64,000 nt of DNA, taken from contig JAVBOK010000041.1 of NCBI GenBank assembly GCA_031550605.1, positions 1 to 64,000 of the forward strand, read 5' to 3'. A model generated the notes under the pieces. That model ran no database searches, was not told the DNA's origin, and saw only the letters and a program-made list of their open reading frames with translations. The stretch is from FLUQ01 sp031550605. Lineage in GTDB: Bacteria; Desulfobacterota; Desulfovibrionia; Desulfovibrionales; Desulfovibrionaceae. Positions 53,693-64,000 of this stretch are shown piece by piece (the first letter of the stretch is position 1; each line of letters begins with the position of its first letter). The position numbers and the translations under genes are program-made.

Positions 53693-53846
53693 AGCCGGGC
53701 CGCGAAAACCATGCCGCGCCTCGCGCCCGCGAAGGGGCTGCCCCTTCCGCGGGACAGCGAAGCGATGCGGGGATGCGCAAAGCCTTTTTGTCCTCGTGAC
53801 GGGGACTGCCATCTGAAACGGCAAAACCGGCCTGGCGCCGCCTGCC

Positions 53847-56800
53847 CTACGGAAAACCGGCCCCTTTGCCGCCCAGCAGGTAGCGGCTGAGTTCCGCATA
53901 CAGCTTCGCCTCGTCCACGGGCTTGCTCAGATGGCCGTCCATCTTGGCCTGCATGGCGTCGTCCACATCTTCGCGGAACGCATTCGCGGTCATGGCCAGG
54001 ATGGGGATGAGCGCGCCTTGCGAAAAACGGCTGGCGCGGATGGCCCGACTGGCCGCATAGCCGTCCATCACCGGCATCTGCACGTCCATCAGGATCAGGT
54101 CGAAGTCATCGGGCCGCGCTTCAAAGGCGTCCACGGCCTCGCGGCCGTTTTCCACCTCCGTGATCGCCGCGCCTGAAGGGGCCAGCAGGGCCTTGATAAT
54201 CTCGCGGTTGATCTCGATGTCTTCAACCAGCAGAATACGCTTGCCGCAATAATCTGGAACGGCCGCTTCCTGTTCCTGCTCCGCAGGCCGCACAGCCCCC
54301 AGAGCGTCGCCCACCGCCGCCAGCAGCGTGGACGGGAACACCGGTTTGGCCAGGAAAAAGTCGATGCCGGCGGCCTTGGCCTCGTCCCAGGCAAGGGCGC
54401 TCTGCTGCATGCCCATCAGGATGACCGGCCGCCGCGCCCAGCCGCCTTCGTGCAGCCGTCTCGCCGCCTCAATGCCGTCAAGGTCCGGCATGCGGTGGTC
54501 CATCAGGATCAGGTTCACGGCCGCGCCGTTGCGGCTGCCCACAATGCGGGCGGCCTCTTCATAGCCGTCCGCCGCGACGTGCCGTATGCCCAGGGCGCGC
54601 AGCATGCCGCAAAGAGAGGCGCGCGTTTCCGCGTCATCGTCAACGACCAGCGCGTTGACCCGGTCGGTGTCGATTTCCGCGCCACGGTCCCGGGACGGCG
54701 CGCCGGCGGCCACGCCCAGCCTGACGGTGAAGGAAAAGGTGCTGCCCTCGCCCGGCCTGCTTGTTACGGCGATGTCCCCGCCCATCATGTTCACGATCTT
54801 CTTCGCGATGGCCAGCCCCAGGCCGGTGCCGCCAAAACGCTTGGTGATGCTGTTGTCCGCCTGCTGAAAAGCCTGGAACAGCCCCGCGATCTGCTCTTCC
54901 GTCAGGCCGATTCCCTGGTCGGCCACGGAAACGGCGAGCAGAACCCGCTGCCCGTCCTGTTCGGGGCAGGAAAGAGTCATGCGGATTTTCGCGTCCTCCT
55001 GCGAGAATTTGACCGCGTTGGACAAAAGATTGATGATGACCTGGGCCAGCCGCATGGAATCGCCGTGCAGGTGCGCCGGAATGTTTTCAGCGCGGCGCAG
55101 CAGCACTTCCTGCCGCTTTTCTTCCGCCCTGACCGCGACCACGTGCATGACGTCCTGCAGCATCCGCTCCAGGTCAAAGGGTTCCGCGAACAGTTCGATT
55201 TTCCCCGATTCGATCTTGGAAATGTCGAGAATGTCGTTGATAATGTCCAGAAGGTGGTTTGACGCCGTTTCCGCCGTGGCCAGACACTTTTTGATTTTGT
55301 CCGCCTCTCCGGAGTTTTTCGCGATTTTCAGCATGCCGAGCACGGCATTCATGGGCGTGCGTATCTCGTGGCTCATGTTGGCCAGAAACCGGCTTTTGGC
55401 GCGGTTGGCCGCATCGGCCGCTTCTTTTGCCGCCCGCAGTTCCTCCGCCATTTTCACGCGTTGCGTCACGTCCATGGACATGCCGACGGTCCGCAGGGGC
55501 TTGCCGGCGCCATCGCTCACGGTTTTCGCGTAAGTGTTGAGGAATCGCTCCGTCCCGTCCTCCCGGACGATCCGCACGTTTTCAATAACCCGCGCCTTTA
55601 TGGCATGCCGCCGGAACAGGTCGTTGAAATGCGCGAGGTCGCGGTAATCGGGCATGATGTCCCGCAGATGCCGGACGCAGCGCCTGATGGAGATGGGCGA
55701 CGGTTCGCGCAGTTGCAGCAGGTCGGCGGTTCCCTGGTCAAACCTGAATATGTTCTCCCCCATGACGAATTCCCACACCCCGGCCTGCGAAGAGGCCAGC
55801 GCGACATCCAGCCGCTCTTTGGCGGCTATGACCTCCATGTCCTTGCTCAGCATCTCTTCTGCCGTGTGCAGATTTTTCTGCATTTCCAGAAGACGCGCGT
55901 TCTTCCTGCGCATGGCCATCGTAAAAACAAAAAGGCAGAGGATGACGCACAGGGCCAGAAAGGACAACGCAAGGAAAAGGTAAAAGGCCTGGGGATTCGA
56001 TTCGTACAGGTTCAGGCGCCGGTTGACGTATTCCGCACCGGCGGGAACCACGCGCGCCGGCGGCGGCAAGCGGTCCAGCGCCATCGCGTCGAAAAGCCAG
56101 CGGTTGTACTTTGCCGTATCGCGCACCGGGGCCATGTCGGCGACCCTGTTCCCGGCAAGCGCGGCAAGGGCCATCCCGGCGGCCAGTTTGCCCTGCATTT
56201 CGGGGTCAACGTACTTTCCGCCGATCTGCCCGTGGCCAAGGCCGCCTTCCATCAGACCGAAGACCGGAGCGGCCGTATGGGCCCGGACCTGCCTCTGGAT
56301 CTCCGCCGGGGAAAAATACAGCCCCGCGCTGTCGGTGGAATAATTGCCCCACAAAACGACGCTGTCGGCGGGCAGTTCCGCAAGCGTCGCCAGCAGGTCG
56401 CGGTACGGCACGTTGGCGCTGTATGCCACGGCGAAATTCCCCGCGCTGACGGCAAGGTCCCGCTCGATCGCGGCCCGCCAGGCTTTTCCGCTTTCGGTAT
56501 GGTCGTTGACCACAAAAACGGACCGTGTCGCAGGGAACATTTTCAGCGCGTGCGCAAGCGTCTCCCCGGCGGAAGGGCGCGCCCACACGCCGGTATGGTT
56601 GTCCCCGAGCTGCCAGATGCCTTCGGGCGCGCCGCTGATCCCGCAGAAAACGACGGGAATGCCGCTGAACAACGAGTTGTAATAATTGCAGACAAAGGTC
56701 AGGGCATTGCTGTCGGAAACGACGATGACGTCGGGGGGGTTGGCCAGAAACATCGTTCTGACGAAATAATAGGCGTTTTTCGCGCGTTCATGGTCGGTCT

Positions 56801-57653
56801 GAAACCGGTTCGAATATAACGGGACATTATAATACGCGATATTCCTGTCCTGTCCGAGAACCGCTTCCATACCGGCCCTGATCCGGCGTTCCCACGGATC
56901 GTCGGGATGGGACGAGGAAACATGCAGGATCCGTTCCTGCGCATCGGCCTGCAACGGCGCGCCGCGCACGATTTTTCCGTACGTGCCGTCGGCCTTCATG
57001 CCCCTGAGGCTTGCGGCGATGGCGGGGACCAGCCCGGCGTGCCGTTTGTGCACATACGTATACGAGGGCATGGTTTCCACCAAACCCGCCGGCTTGATGT
57101 TTTTTGAAATGATCGGGGCGACGGTAAAGGTGGCGCTGGTTATGATGACGTCGCATTCGCCCTGTTCCAGCGCAAGGTTCAGTTCACGAAAGGTCTCCCG
57201 CTGGATGCTGCCCGCGATATCCTTGGGCAGGCGGTTCATAATGTACGTTTTCTGGAACAGGTGCCCGACGCGCAGGCCGGACAGATCGGCCCAGGATGTG
57301 AAACGCAGGGGGGAATCCTTGCGCACGAATGCCGGAAAGCTGACATCCAGAAGCTGTTCGGGAACCATGACCAGATTGGGAAAGCGCTCTTCAAGGCCGC
57401 GAACTTGCGAAGCCAGTCCGGCGCGCTCGCCGCTGTCGGCCATTTGGATGGCGTAGGTCATGGGCGCGGCGTCCATGGAAAGAGAGTACCCTGCCCGTTG
57501 CAGGGCATAATACAGAACCCTGTCAACGATTGTCGCTTCATCAATGTTGACGACGAAATTCAGAGTTCCTTTTGTATCCGCAGCCCATCCTGGAACAACA
57601 GTCAGGTGCAGAAAAAGGACAAGCAGCGGGAGAGGAAGAAAAATCCGTTTCAC
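53847..57653 (-). CDS. Hybrid histidine kinase with tandem binding-protein-like sensors
   Basis: A 1268-residue membrane sensor. Signal peptide/TM at 1-25; first periplasmic domain (about 30-235) like a bacterial SBP family 3 protein; second (about 245-510) like an ABC_sub_bind (TrpX-type) domain; TM at about 556-580; PAS (about 610-730); HisKA with SHEIRTPMNAVLG (His near 761); HATPase with NLLSNAVKFS and FGGTGLGLAIAKK; receiver 1 (about 1000-1120, LMDHRMP) and receiver 2 (about 1138-1255, LMDVQMP, HLSKPVD). The GTG start at 57653 follows AAGGA; the upstream frame is unsupported. It has no adjacent response regulator. Two stacked ligand domains in one kinase are rare. Confidence 0.92.
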   Translation of the reverse strand: MKRIFLPLPLLVLFLHLTVVPGWAADTKGTLNFVVNIDEATIVDRVLYYALQRAGYSLSMDAAPMTYAIQMADSGERAGLASQVRGLEERFPNLVMVPEQLLDVSFPAFVRKDSPLRFTSWADLSGLRVGHLFQKTYIMNRLPKDIAGSIQRETFRELNLALEQGECDVIITSATFTVAPIISKNIKPAGLVETMPSYTYVHKRHAGLVPAIAASLRGMKADGTYGKIVRGAPLQADAQERILHVSSSHPDDPWERRIRAGMEAVLGQDRNIAYYNVPLYSNRFQTDHERAKNAYYFVRTMFLANPPDVIVVSDSNALTFVCNYYNSLFSGIPVVFCGISGAPEGIWQLGDNHTGVWARPSAGETLAHALKMFPATRSVFVVNDHTESGKAWRAAIERDLAVSAGNFAVAYSANVPYRDLLATLAELPADSVVLWGNYSTDSAGLYFSPAEIQRQVRAHTAAPVFGLMEGGLGHGQIGGKYVDPEMQGKLAAGMALAALAGNRVADMAPVRDTAKYNRWLFDAMALDRLPPPARVVPAGAEYVNRRLNLYESNPQAFYLFLALSFLALCVILCLFVFTMAMRRKNARLLEMQKNLHTAEEMLSKDMEVIAAKERLDVALASSQAGVWEFVMGENIFRFDQGTADLLQLREPSPISIRRCVRHLRDIMPDYRDLAHFNDLFRRHAIKARVIENVRIVREDGTERFLNTYAKTVSDGAGKPLRTVGMSMDVTQRVKMAEELRAAKEAADAANRAKSRFLANMSHEIRTPMNAVLGMLKIAKNSGEADKIKKCLATAETASNHLLDIINDILDISKIESGKIELFAEPFDLERMLQDVMHVVAVRAEEKRQEVLLRRAENIPAHLHGDSMRLAQVIINLLSNAVKFSQEDAKIRMTLSCPEQDGQRVLLAVSVADQGIGLTEEQIAGLFQAFQQADNSITKRFGGTGLGLAIAKKIVNMMGGDIAVTSRPGEGSTFSFTVRLGVAAGAPSRDRGAEIDTDRVNALVVDDDAETRASLCGMLRALGIRHVAADGYEEAARIVGSRNGAAVNLILMDHRMPDLDGIEAARRLHEGGWARRPVILMGMQQSALAWDEAKAAGIDFFLAKPVFPSTLLAAVGDALGAVRPAEQEQEAAVPDYCGKRILLVEDIEINREIIKALLAPSGAAITEVENGREAVDAFEARPDDFDLILMDVQMPVMDGYAASRAIRASRFSQGALIPILAMTANAFREDVDDAMQAKMDGHLSKPVDEAKLYAELSRYLLGGKGAGFP

Positions 57654-57746
57654 CAGGAATCCTTCATTGAAACATCGTACCACGGATGTTGTGCAGAAGA
57701 AAAAACCTGTCCCCCTGTACACTGAATAGCGTTCAAGTGCAAACGG

Positions 57747-57787
57747 AAAAGGCCGCCGGGCATCATGCATGCCGGGCGGCCTTTTTT
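57747..57787 (-). terminator. Bidirectional terminator between glyA and the kinase gene
   Basis: GGCCGCC and GGCGGCC arms with an inner ATGC palindrome, T-runs on both sides. It ends glyA on the minus strand. Confidence 0.85.
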
Positions 57788-57804
57788 GCAGGGTCTCTTT
57801 CCCG

Positions 57805-59043
<1,239 letters not shown>

Positions 59044-59395
59044 GATTTTTCTCCTTGAAATTGAGAAGCGGGGCTCCGCCCCGCACAGACTGACGACAAA
59101 CCCCGCAAAGCCGGGATTTACAAAGGCACGTCCATTCCGGCGCTTTCCGGCGGCAATGAGTGCCGCCTGCGCCCGCGTGGCGGGTTGTTGCCAAAAAAGA
59201 CTGTGCAACAAGCTTCGCGAGGCCCCGCCCCGCTCCCTGCAAGAAACCCGGCCGTTCCGCGGGACGGCGGAACGGGGCGGGAAACGGAGCGACCCCGTCC
59301 GAAGGGCGAGAACCCGGACAGCCCGGGTCATGCCCCTTGACCCGCAATAAAAAAACTTTTCAGGACATGCACTCAACCTGGCGGACTGTGGCCGG
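59044..59395. other. Gap between fabF and glyA with repeat copy
   Basis: 352 bp without a gene. Holds repeat copy B (59086-59211) and a CCGTTCCGC/GCGGAACGG hairpin (59252-59275). It is the leader/promoter region of glyA, but no promoter is recognisable. Confidence 0.6.
59086..59211 (-). repeat. Dispersed structured repeat, copy B
   Basis: Minus-strand copy of the repeat at 35525-35650. The core 59147-59185 differs at three of 39 bases, and the GGCGGCA/TGCCGCC and CCGG/CCGG stems are kept with altered loops. It lies in the glyA leader. Confidence 0.7.
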
Positions 59396-60646
59396 CTACG
59401 CGCCGTCCCAGCGTTTGTACAGCATGCTCACGTTGGTGCTGCCGAACCCGGCGGAGTTGCACAGAGCATACTGCGGGTCCAGCTTCTTCGGCCCCTGGCC
59501 CATGTAGTTCAGATCGCATTCGGGGTCCGGGTTCTCATAGTTGAGGGTGCCGGGCACCATGCCGGTTTGCAGGGTCAGCACCGTGAACACGCTTTCAACG
59601 CCGCCCGCGCCGCCCAGAAGATGCCCGGTCTGGGACTTGTTGGCGCAGATGGCCAGGTTGTACGCGTGCTTGCCGAACACGCGCTTGATGGCGCGGGTTT
59701 CGCATACGTCGTTGAGCTGCGTGGACGTGCCGTGGGCATTGACGTGCGCCACCGCTTCAGGCTTGATGTCCGCCTCGTCCATGGCGTTCTGCATGGCCCG
59801 GGCGAGCCCCTCGCCGTTCTCGTCCGGGGCCGTGATGTGAAAGGCGTCGGAAGCCGCGCCGAACCCGACGATTTCCGCGTAAATTTTCGCGCCGCGCTTG
59901 TGCGCGCTTTCCAGACTTTCCACAAAAAAGACGCCGCAGCCTTCACCCATCACAAAGCCGTCACGGTCCCTGTCAAAGGGGCGCGACGCCCGTTCGGGAT
60001 CGTCATTGCGGGTGGACAGGGCTTTCAGGGCGGTGAAGCCTGAAACCCCCATGGGGGTGATGGTGGCTTCCACCCCGCCGGAAACCAGGGCGTCGCAACG
60101 GCCCATGACAATTTCCGTATACGCGTGCCCGATGGCGTGCAGGCCGGAGGAACAAGCGCTGGTCATGACCACGTTGGTGCCCTTCAGCCCCGCCAGTATG
60201 GATATCTGGCCCGGCGCCATGTTGGAGATCAGCATGGGGATGAAAAAGGGCGACACCTTGTTCGGTCCCGCTTCGACAAGGCGGGTGTGAAAGGCCTCGA
60301 TGGTGTTCAGGCCGCCCAGGCCCACGCCCAGCATGACGCCGACCCTGTGCGCGTTTTCTTCCGTGACCGTAAAACCGGAATCCTTCAACGCGGCAAGCCC
60401 GCCGGCAACGCCGACCTGCACGAAGCGGTCCATGCGTTTTGCGGTCTTGGCGGGCAGGCCGTAGTTTTCCGGATCAAAATTCTTGATCTCGCCCGCAATG
60501 CGGGTGGTAAATTCGGAAGCGTCAAAATGGGTGATGGGACCGATGCCGGATTTGCCGGCGATCAGGGCGTCCCAGCTTGACGTGACATCGCCGCCCAGCG
60601 GGGTGATGGCGGAAAGACCGGTGATAACGACACGCTTTTTGATCAT
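59396..60646 (-). CDS. fabF: 3-oxoacyl-ACP synthase II
   Basis: A 416-residue condensing enzyme of fatty-acid elongation. Catalytic Cys in TSACSSG, His in NAHGTSTQLND and His in KSQTGHLLGGAGG form the triad. ATG 60646 has AGGAAGG upstream. It follows acpP at a 256-bp gap with two hairpins. Confidence 0.97.
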   Translation of the reverse strand: MIKKRVVITGLSAITPLGGDVTSSWDALIAGKSGIGPITHFDASEFTTRIAGEIKNFDPENYGLPAKTAKRMDRFVQVGVAGGLAALKDSGFTVTEENAHRVGVMLGVGLGGLNTIEAFHTRLVEAGPNKVSPFFIPMLISNMAPGQISILAGLKGTNVVMTSACSSGLHAIGHAYTEIVMGRCDALVSGGVEATITPMGVSGFTALKALSTRNDDPERASRPFDRDRDGFVMGEGCGVFFVESLESAHKRGAKIYAEIVGFGAASDAFHITAPDENGEGLARAMQNAMDEADIKPEAVAHVNAHGTSTQLNDVCETRAIKRVFGKHAYNLAICANKSQTGHLLGGAGGVESVFTVLTLQTGMVPGTLNYENPDPECDLNYMGQGPKKLDPQYALCNSAGFGSTNVSMLYKRWDGA

Positions 60647-60725
60647 GGGTAACCTTCCTGGGCTGCACGCGGGGCTTGCGACGAACACGCCGCGACAGCC
60701 CAGCGGGACGTCTTGCGCGGGCCTG

Positions 60726-60760
60726 TGACGCGGAGCGCAAGCGCATTGCGCTCCGCGTCA
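60726..60760. repeat. 15-bp-arm hairpin between acpP and fabF
   Basis: TGACGCGGAGCGCAA and TTGCGCTCCGCGTCA are perfect arms with a 5-base loop. No T-tract, so probably an attenuating or stabilising structure below acpP. Confidence 0.6.
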
Positions 60761-60837
60761 TCGCCGGACACCGGTCCGGCGCGCCGCAAAAACAGCGGGG
60801 CAAGCCGAAAAGCCGCGCCTTCCGGCGCAAAGGCTTT

Positions 60838-60865
60838 GGAGCAAAAACACGGCGTTTTTTGCTCC
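60838..60865 (-). terminator. A/T-stem hairpin after acpP
   Basis: GGAGCAAAAA and TTTTTGCTCC arms around an 8-base loop. It lies 38 bases below the acpP stop and, with the second hairpin, would raise ACP transcripts above fabF. Confidence 0.55.
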
Positions 60866-60902
60866 ACGGAACAGACGCTCCCGCCGCGCAGGAGAAAACC
60901 GG

Positions 60903-61133
60903 CTACTGCCGGGACTGGATATAAGAAATGGCGTCTTTGACTTTCAGAATTTTCTGAGCGTCTTCGTCGTCGATTTCCAGTTTGAATTCTTCTTCCATGG
61001 CCATGATCAGTTCGGTCAGGTCCAGGGAATCCGCGCCCAGATCTTCGATGAACGACGCTTCGGGCTTGACCTCGTCGGCGGAAACGCTGAGTTGGTCCAT
61101 AATGATTTTTTTCACTTTTTCTTCAACAGACAT
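60903..61133 (-). CDS. acpP: Acyl carrier protein
   Basis: A 76-residue acidic carrier with the 4'-phosphopantetheine serine S36 in LGADSLDLTEL. GGAGG precedes the ATG. Confidence 0.98.
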   Translation of the reverse strand: MSVEEKVKKIIMDQLSVSADEVKPEASFIEDLGADSLDLTELIMAMEEEFKLEIDDEDAQKILKVKDAISYIQSRQ

Positions 61134-61185
61134 ACATCCTCCAAAGGGTAGTGTGCACATGTTCAGGGAATGGCATTAGTTGTCA

Positions 61186-61929
61186 TCAGCAATACAGGCC
61201 GCCGTTGACGGCCAGAATCTGTCCGGTAATGTAGCCGGCCTTGTCGGAAGCCAGAAAAGCCACCGCGGCCGCGACGTCCTCCGCCACGCCGAAACGGCGC
61301 AGGGGGATCTGCTCCAGATACTGGGAACGGGCTTCTTCGGGCAGGGCGGCGGTCATGTCGGTTTCAATGAAGCCGGGCGCCACGGCGTTCACCGTGATGC
61401 TGCGGCCCGCCAGTTCCCTGGCCGCCGCTTTGGTCAGGCCGATCATGCCCGCCTTGGCGGAAGAGTAGTTGATCTGCCCCGCGTTGCCCATCTGGCCCGA
61501 AACGGACGTAATGTTGATGATGCGGCCGCGGCGCTGCCGGGTCATGATTTTCGCCGCCTCGCGCAGGCAGACGAAGGCCCCGCGCAGATTGACGTTCAGG
61601 ACGGAGTCCCAGTCTTCGTCCTTCATGCGCAGCACAAGGCCATCTTTGGTGATGCCGGCGTTGTTGACCAGCACGTCCAGGCGGACCTTGTCCTTGATTT
61701 CATTCTGAAAAAACGCGGCCACCGCGGCGGGGTCGCCCACGTCCAGGCGAAAGGCGCGGGCAGCCCCGCCCCTTGCCGCAATGGCCCCGACCACGTCCTC
61801 GGCCTGTTCGGGTTTGCTCACATAGGTCAGGTAGACCATGTAGCCGTGCCCCGCCAGGGTTTCCGCGACACATTTGCCGATGCCGCGCGAAGCGCCCGTC
61901 ACCAGAGCAGTGCTGACTAAATCGTTCAT
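61186..61929 (-). CDS. fabG: 3-oxoacyl-ACP reductase
   Basis: A 247-residue NADPH-dependent SDR. TGASRGIG at the cofactor site, catalytic Ser/Tyr/Lys as ITSVSGQMGNAGQINYSSAK, and C-terminal GQILAVNGG. Same direction as acpP and fabH. Confidence 0.97.
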   Translation of the reverse strand: MNDLVSTALVTGASRGIGKCVAETLAGHGYMVYLTYVSKPEQAEDVVGAIAARGGAARAFRLDVGDPAAVAAFFQNEIKDKVRLDVLVNNAGITKDGLVLRMKDEDWDSVLNVNLRGAFVCLREAAKIMTRQRRGRIINITSVSGQMGNAGQINYSSAKAGMIGLTKAAARELAGRSITVNAVAPGFIETDMTAALPEEARSQYLEQIPLRRFGVAEDVAAAVAFLASDKAGYITGQILAVNGGLYC

Positions 61930-62000
61930 GAATTTCCCGCCGCGTGTGTTTCAAACGCAAAAGCGCCCTATATCAAAAGAAGCCCGGACTGGCAATTCAT

Positions 62001-62999
62001 TCAAAAACGCAACAGCGCCGCGCCCCAGGTCAGCCCGCCGCCAAAGGTCGTAACCAGAACCCGCGCGCCCTTTTGCACCCGGCCGGCGGCATGCGCTTCC
62101 GCCAGGGCAAGAGGGATGGAGGCGGCGGACGTGTTGCCCCGCTCGTGCACGTTGACGAACACCCTGCCCGTCTGCACGGCCAGCTTGTCGCCCACGGCTT
62201 CGATTATCCGCGAATTGGCCTGGTGCGGCACGAAAAGGTCGATGTCGTCCATGGTCAGGCTGTTGCGCTCCAGCACGTTCAGGCACACGGCGGCCATGTT
62301 GCGCACCGCGTGCTTGAACACGTCGCGCCCGGCCATGCGCACGAAATATTCCGGTCCCACCGCATCGCCTAGCGCATAGCCCGCGCCGATGTCGCGGCCG
62401 TGGCCGAAACGCAGCAAGGGTCCCAGAGAACCGTCGGAAGAGACGCTGATGTCGACCAGTTCCGCCAGGGGATTCGCGCCGGCGCGGTTTTTGCCGCCCA
62501 GAACGACAGCCCCGGCCCCGTCCCCGAACAGAACGCAGGTGGAGCGGTCTTCCCAGTTGACCCGGGTGGACAGCGTATCCACCGCCGCCAGCAGGATCAG
62601 GGCGTCGGGATCGACGGCCAGCAGGCCTTGCGCGACGACAAGGCCGTACAGAAAACCGCTGCAGGCCGCGTTCAGGTCAAGGGCGAACAGGTTTTTGATG
62701 CCCAGCTTGTGGCTGAGCGTGCACGCCGCGGCCGGGGTGCCTTCGTCCGCGGTGCAGGTGGCGTAGAGGATGTGGGTCAGTTCGGCAGGTTCCCGCCCGG
62801 CGGCGCACAAGGCCCGGACAGAGGCTTCGTACCCCAGGTCGACGTTGCACTGGCCGGGGGCAAGGTAATGCCGCCGCTCGATGCCGGTGCGGGCCACGAT
62901 CCATTCATTGTCGGTGTCGACAAATTTGGCCAGGTCGTCGTTGCTCACGACCCGGTCAGGCACGTGCCCGCCCAGCCCCAGAACAAAAGGAATGTGCAT
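62001..62999 (-). CDS. fabH: 3-oxoacyl-ACP synthase III
   Basis: A 332-residue initiation condensing enzyme. Catalytic Cys in NAACSGFLYG, His in VPHQANSRII and Asn in ERGNTSAASIP. Starts 13 bases below the plsX stop. Confidence 0.97.
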   Translation of the reverse strand: MHIPFVLGLGGHVPDRVVSNDDLAKFVDTDNEWIVARTGIERRHYLAPGQCNVDLGYEASVRALCAAGREPAELTHILYATCTADEGTPAAACTLSHKLGIKNLFALDLNAACSGFLYGLVVAQGLLAVDPDALILLAAVDTLSTRVNWEDRSTCVLFGDGAGAVVLGGKNRAGANPLAELVDISVSSDGSLGPLLRFGHGRDIGAGYALGDAVGPEYFVRMAGRDVFKHAVRNMAAVCLNVLERNSLTMDDIDLFVPHQANSRIIEAVGDKLAVQTGRVFVNVHERGNTSAASIPLALAEAHAAGRVQKGARVLVTTFGGGLTWGAALLRF

Positions 63000-63012
63000 G
63001 ATGCGCTCGATT

Positions 63013-64000
63013 CTATTTGATGGCTTTGCCGTACCGGGTCAGTTCCTCGTTGGCCGTAATGGCGTCAACCAGGCGCTGGTTCGTGCCTTTGCGGACATAG
63101 GTCGCGGCCATGCGGGTGGCGCTGGCCACGGCTTTCGCGCTGGAACGCCCATGCCCGACCACGGCAATGCCCTGCAGACCCAGAAGGGGGGCTCCGCCGT
63201 ATTCGGCGTAGTCCACGAATTTGGCGAACCGCTTGAACGCGCTTTTGGCCAGCAAGGTGCCCAGTTTCGGCAGAATGCCCGCGAACAGCTCACGTTTCAG
63301 CAGGCGGGAAAACGAGGAGGCGAGGCCTTCGGAAAGTTTCAGGGCCACGTTGCCCACGAAACCGTCGCAGACCACAACGTCCACCTCGCCGGTAAACAGG
63401 TCGCGGCCTTCGACGTTGCCCACAAAATTCAGGTTGTGGGCCAGCTTGAACAATTCGTATGTTTCCTTGACCAGGGTGTTGCCCTTGCCCTCTTCTTCGC
63501 CGATGGACAAAAGGCCCAGGCGGGGGGCTTCCAGATCAAGCATGTCCCTGGCGAAAGCGTTGGCCATCAGCCCGAACTGGAACAGGTGGTGGGGCTTGCA
63601 ATCCACGTTGGCCCCCACGTCCAGCAGGACCATGGGCGCTTTTTCCGTGGGCAGCAGCGTCGCCAGAGCCGGGCGCTCCACGCCGGGCACCCGCCCCATG
63701 ATGAACATGCCGCAGGCGACGGTCGCGCCCGAATGCCCGGGGCTGATCACGCCGTCGGCAAGCCCGTCCCTGACCAGGCGGCAGGCGACCTGGATGGATG
63801 CGTTTTTTTTGCGGCGCAGAATGTCCGAAGGTTTTTCGTCCATTTCCACGACCTCGTCGGCGTGCACGACCTTGACGTCAAGCCCGGCAAGGTCCAGCTT
63901 TGCCAGCTCGGCTTCGACGGCATCCGTGCGCCCGACCAGCAGCAGGGAAAAGTCCCCGGCCCGGGCGGCGTCGACAGCGCCCGGAACGACCACTGGAGGA
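63013..64000 (-). CDS. plsX: Phosphate acyltransferase PlsX (5' end outside window)
   Basis: Acyl-ACP:phosphate transacylase for phospholipid synthesis. ISPGHSGATVACG and LLDVGANVDCKP are hallmarks. The expected N-terminus (GGDxGP region) is beyond base 64000: the frame stays open to the edge, and the apparent ATG-equivalent at 63993 is an internal GTG. Confidence 0.95.
   Translation of the reverse strand, partial: PPVVVPGAVDAARAGDFSLLLVGRTDAVEAELAKLDLAGLDVKVVHADEVVEMDEKPSDILRRKKNASIQVACRLVRDGLADGVISPGHSGATVACGMFIMGRVPGVERPALATLLPTEKAPMVLLDVGANVDCKPHHLFQFGLMANAFARDMLDLEAPRLGLLSIGEEEGKGNTLVKETYELFKLAHNLNFVGNVEGRDLFTGEVDVVVCDGFVGNVALKLSEGLASSFSRLLKRELFAGILPKLGTLLAKSAFKRFAKFVDYAEYGGAPLLGLQGIAVVGHGRSSAKAVASATRMAATYVRKGTNQRLVDAITANEELTRYGKAIK

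Overview
The window is a G+C-rich bacterial chromosome segment with dense, mostly minus-strand genes. The right end carries the fatty-acid/phospholipid core block in the order plsX-fabH-fabG-acpP-fabF-glyA. That order, three sigma-54 enhancer-binding regulators and many solute-binding-protein transporters (two TRAP, one tripartite tricarboxylate, one dipeptide-type ABC) point to a Desulfovibrio-like sulfate reducer. This taxonomic placement is an inference.

Layout. 0.1-5.1 kb holds a QueG-like Fe-S protein, an aldo/keto reductase, an MFS permease, a DUF1045 2H-type protein and a cupin. 5.3-18.1 kb is a catabolic module: dtnK-pdxA2-iron alcohol dehydrogenase, then a dipeptide-type ABC transporter, a two-TM membrane protein and a DapA-family aldolase/lyase, all on the minus strand. 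A PrpR-type sigma-54 activator is divergent to it, and a near-perfect -24/-12 promoter plus nested palindromes lie in the divergent gap. 18.3-22.1 kb is a TRAP transporter with an MBL hydrolase. 22.7-25.6 kb is an intact tRNA-Arg(UCU) gene with two truncated 3' copies in tandem. They bracket a defective IS4-like element, a secreted protein and a small membrane protein, which looks like nested integration remnants.

26.1-35.5 kb is a second PrpR-type activator divergent from pcaI-pcaJ-pcaF-CaiB CoA-transferase-tctCBA, again with a -24/-12 promoter and a perfect operator dyad. 35.8-39.5 kb is a zinc alcohol dehydrogenase and a fumarase/aspartase-superfamily lyase divergent from a LacI regulator, with two matching CG-centred operators 95 bp apart. 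39.6-51.6 kb is lplA, a GDSL hydrolase, lpdA and acoC-acoB-acoA (a 2-oxoacid/acetoin dehydrogenase complex with its own lipoate ligase), then an AcoR-type activator divergent from a second TRAP transporter. 51.9-64 kb is housekeeping: a BamE-like lipoprotein, folC, a large hybrid histidine kinase with two periplasmic binding-protein-like sensor domains, glyA and the fab cluster. plsX is cut by the window end.

The theme is a string of self-contained catabolic modules, each pairing a dedicated transporter, enzymes and a divergent regulator, three of them sigma-54 dependent. Other notable items are a dispersed structured repeat (35.5 and 59.1 kb), the tandem tRNA-Arg remnants and a 5'-half tRNA-like fragment.
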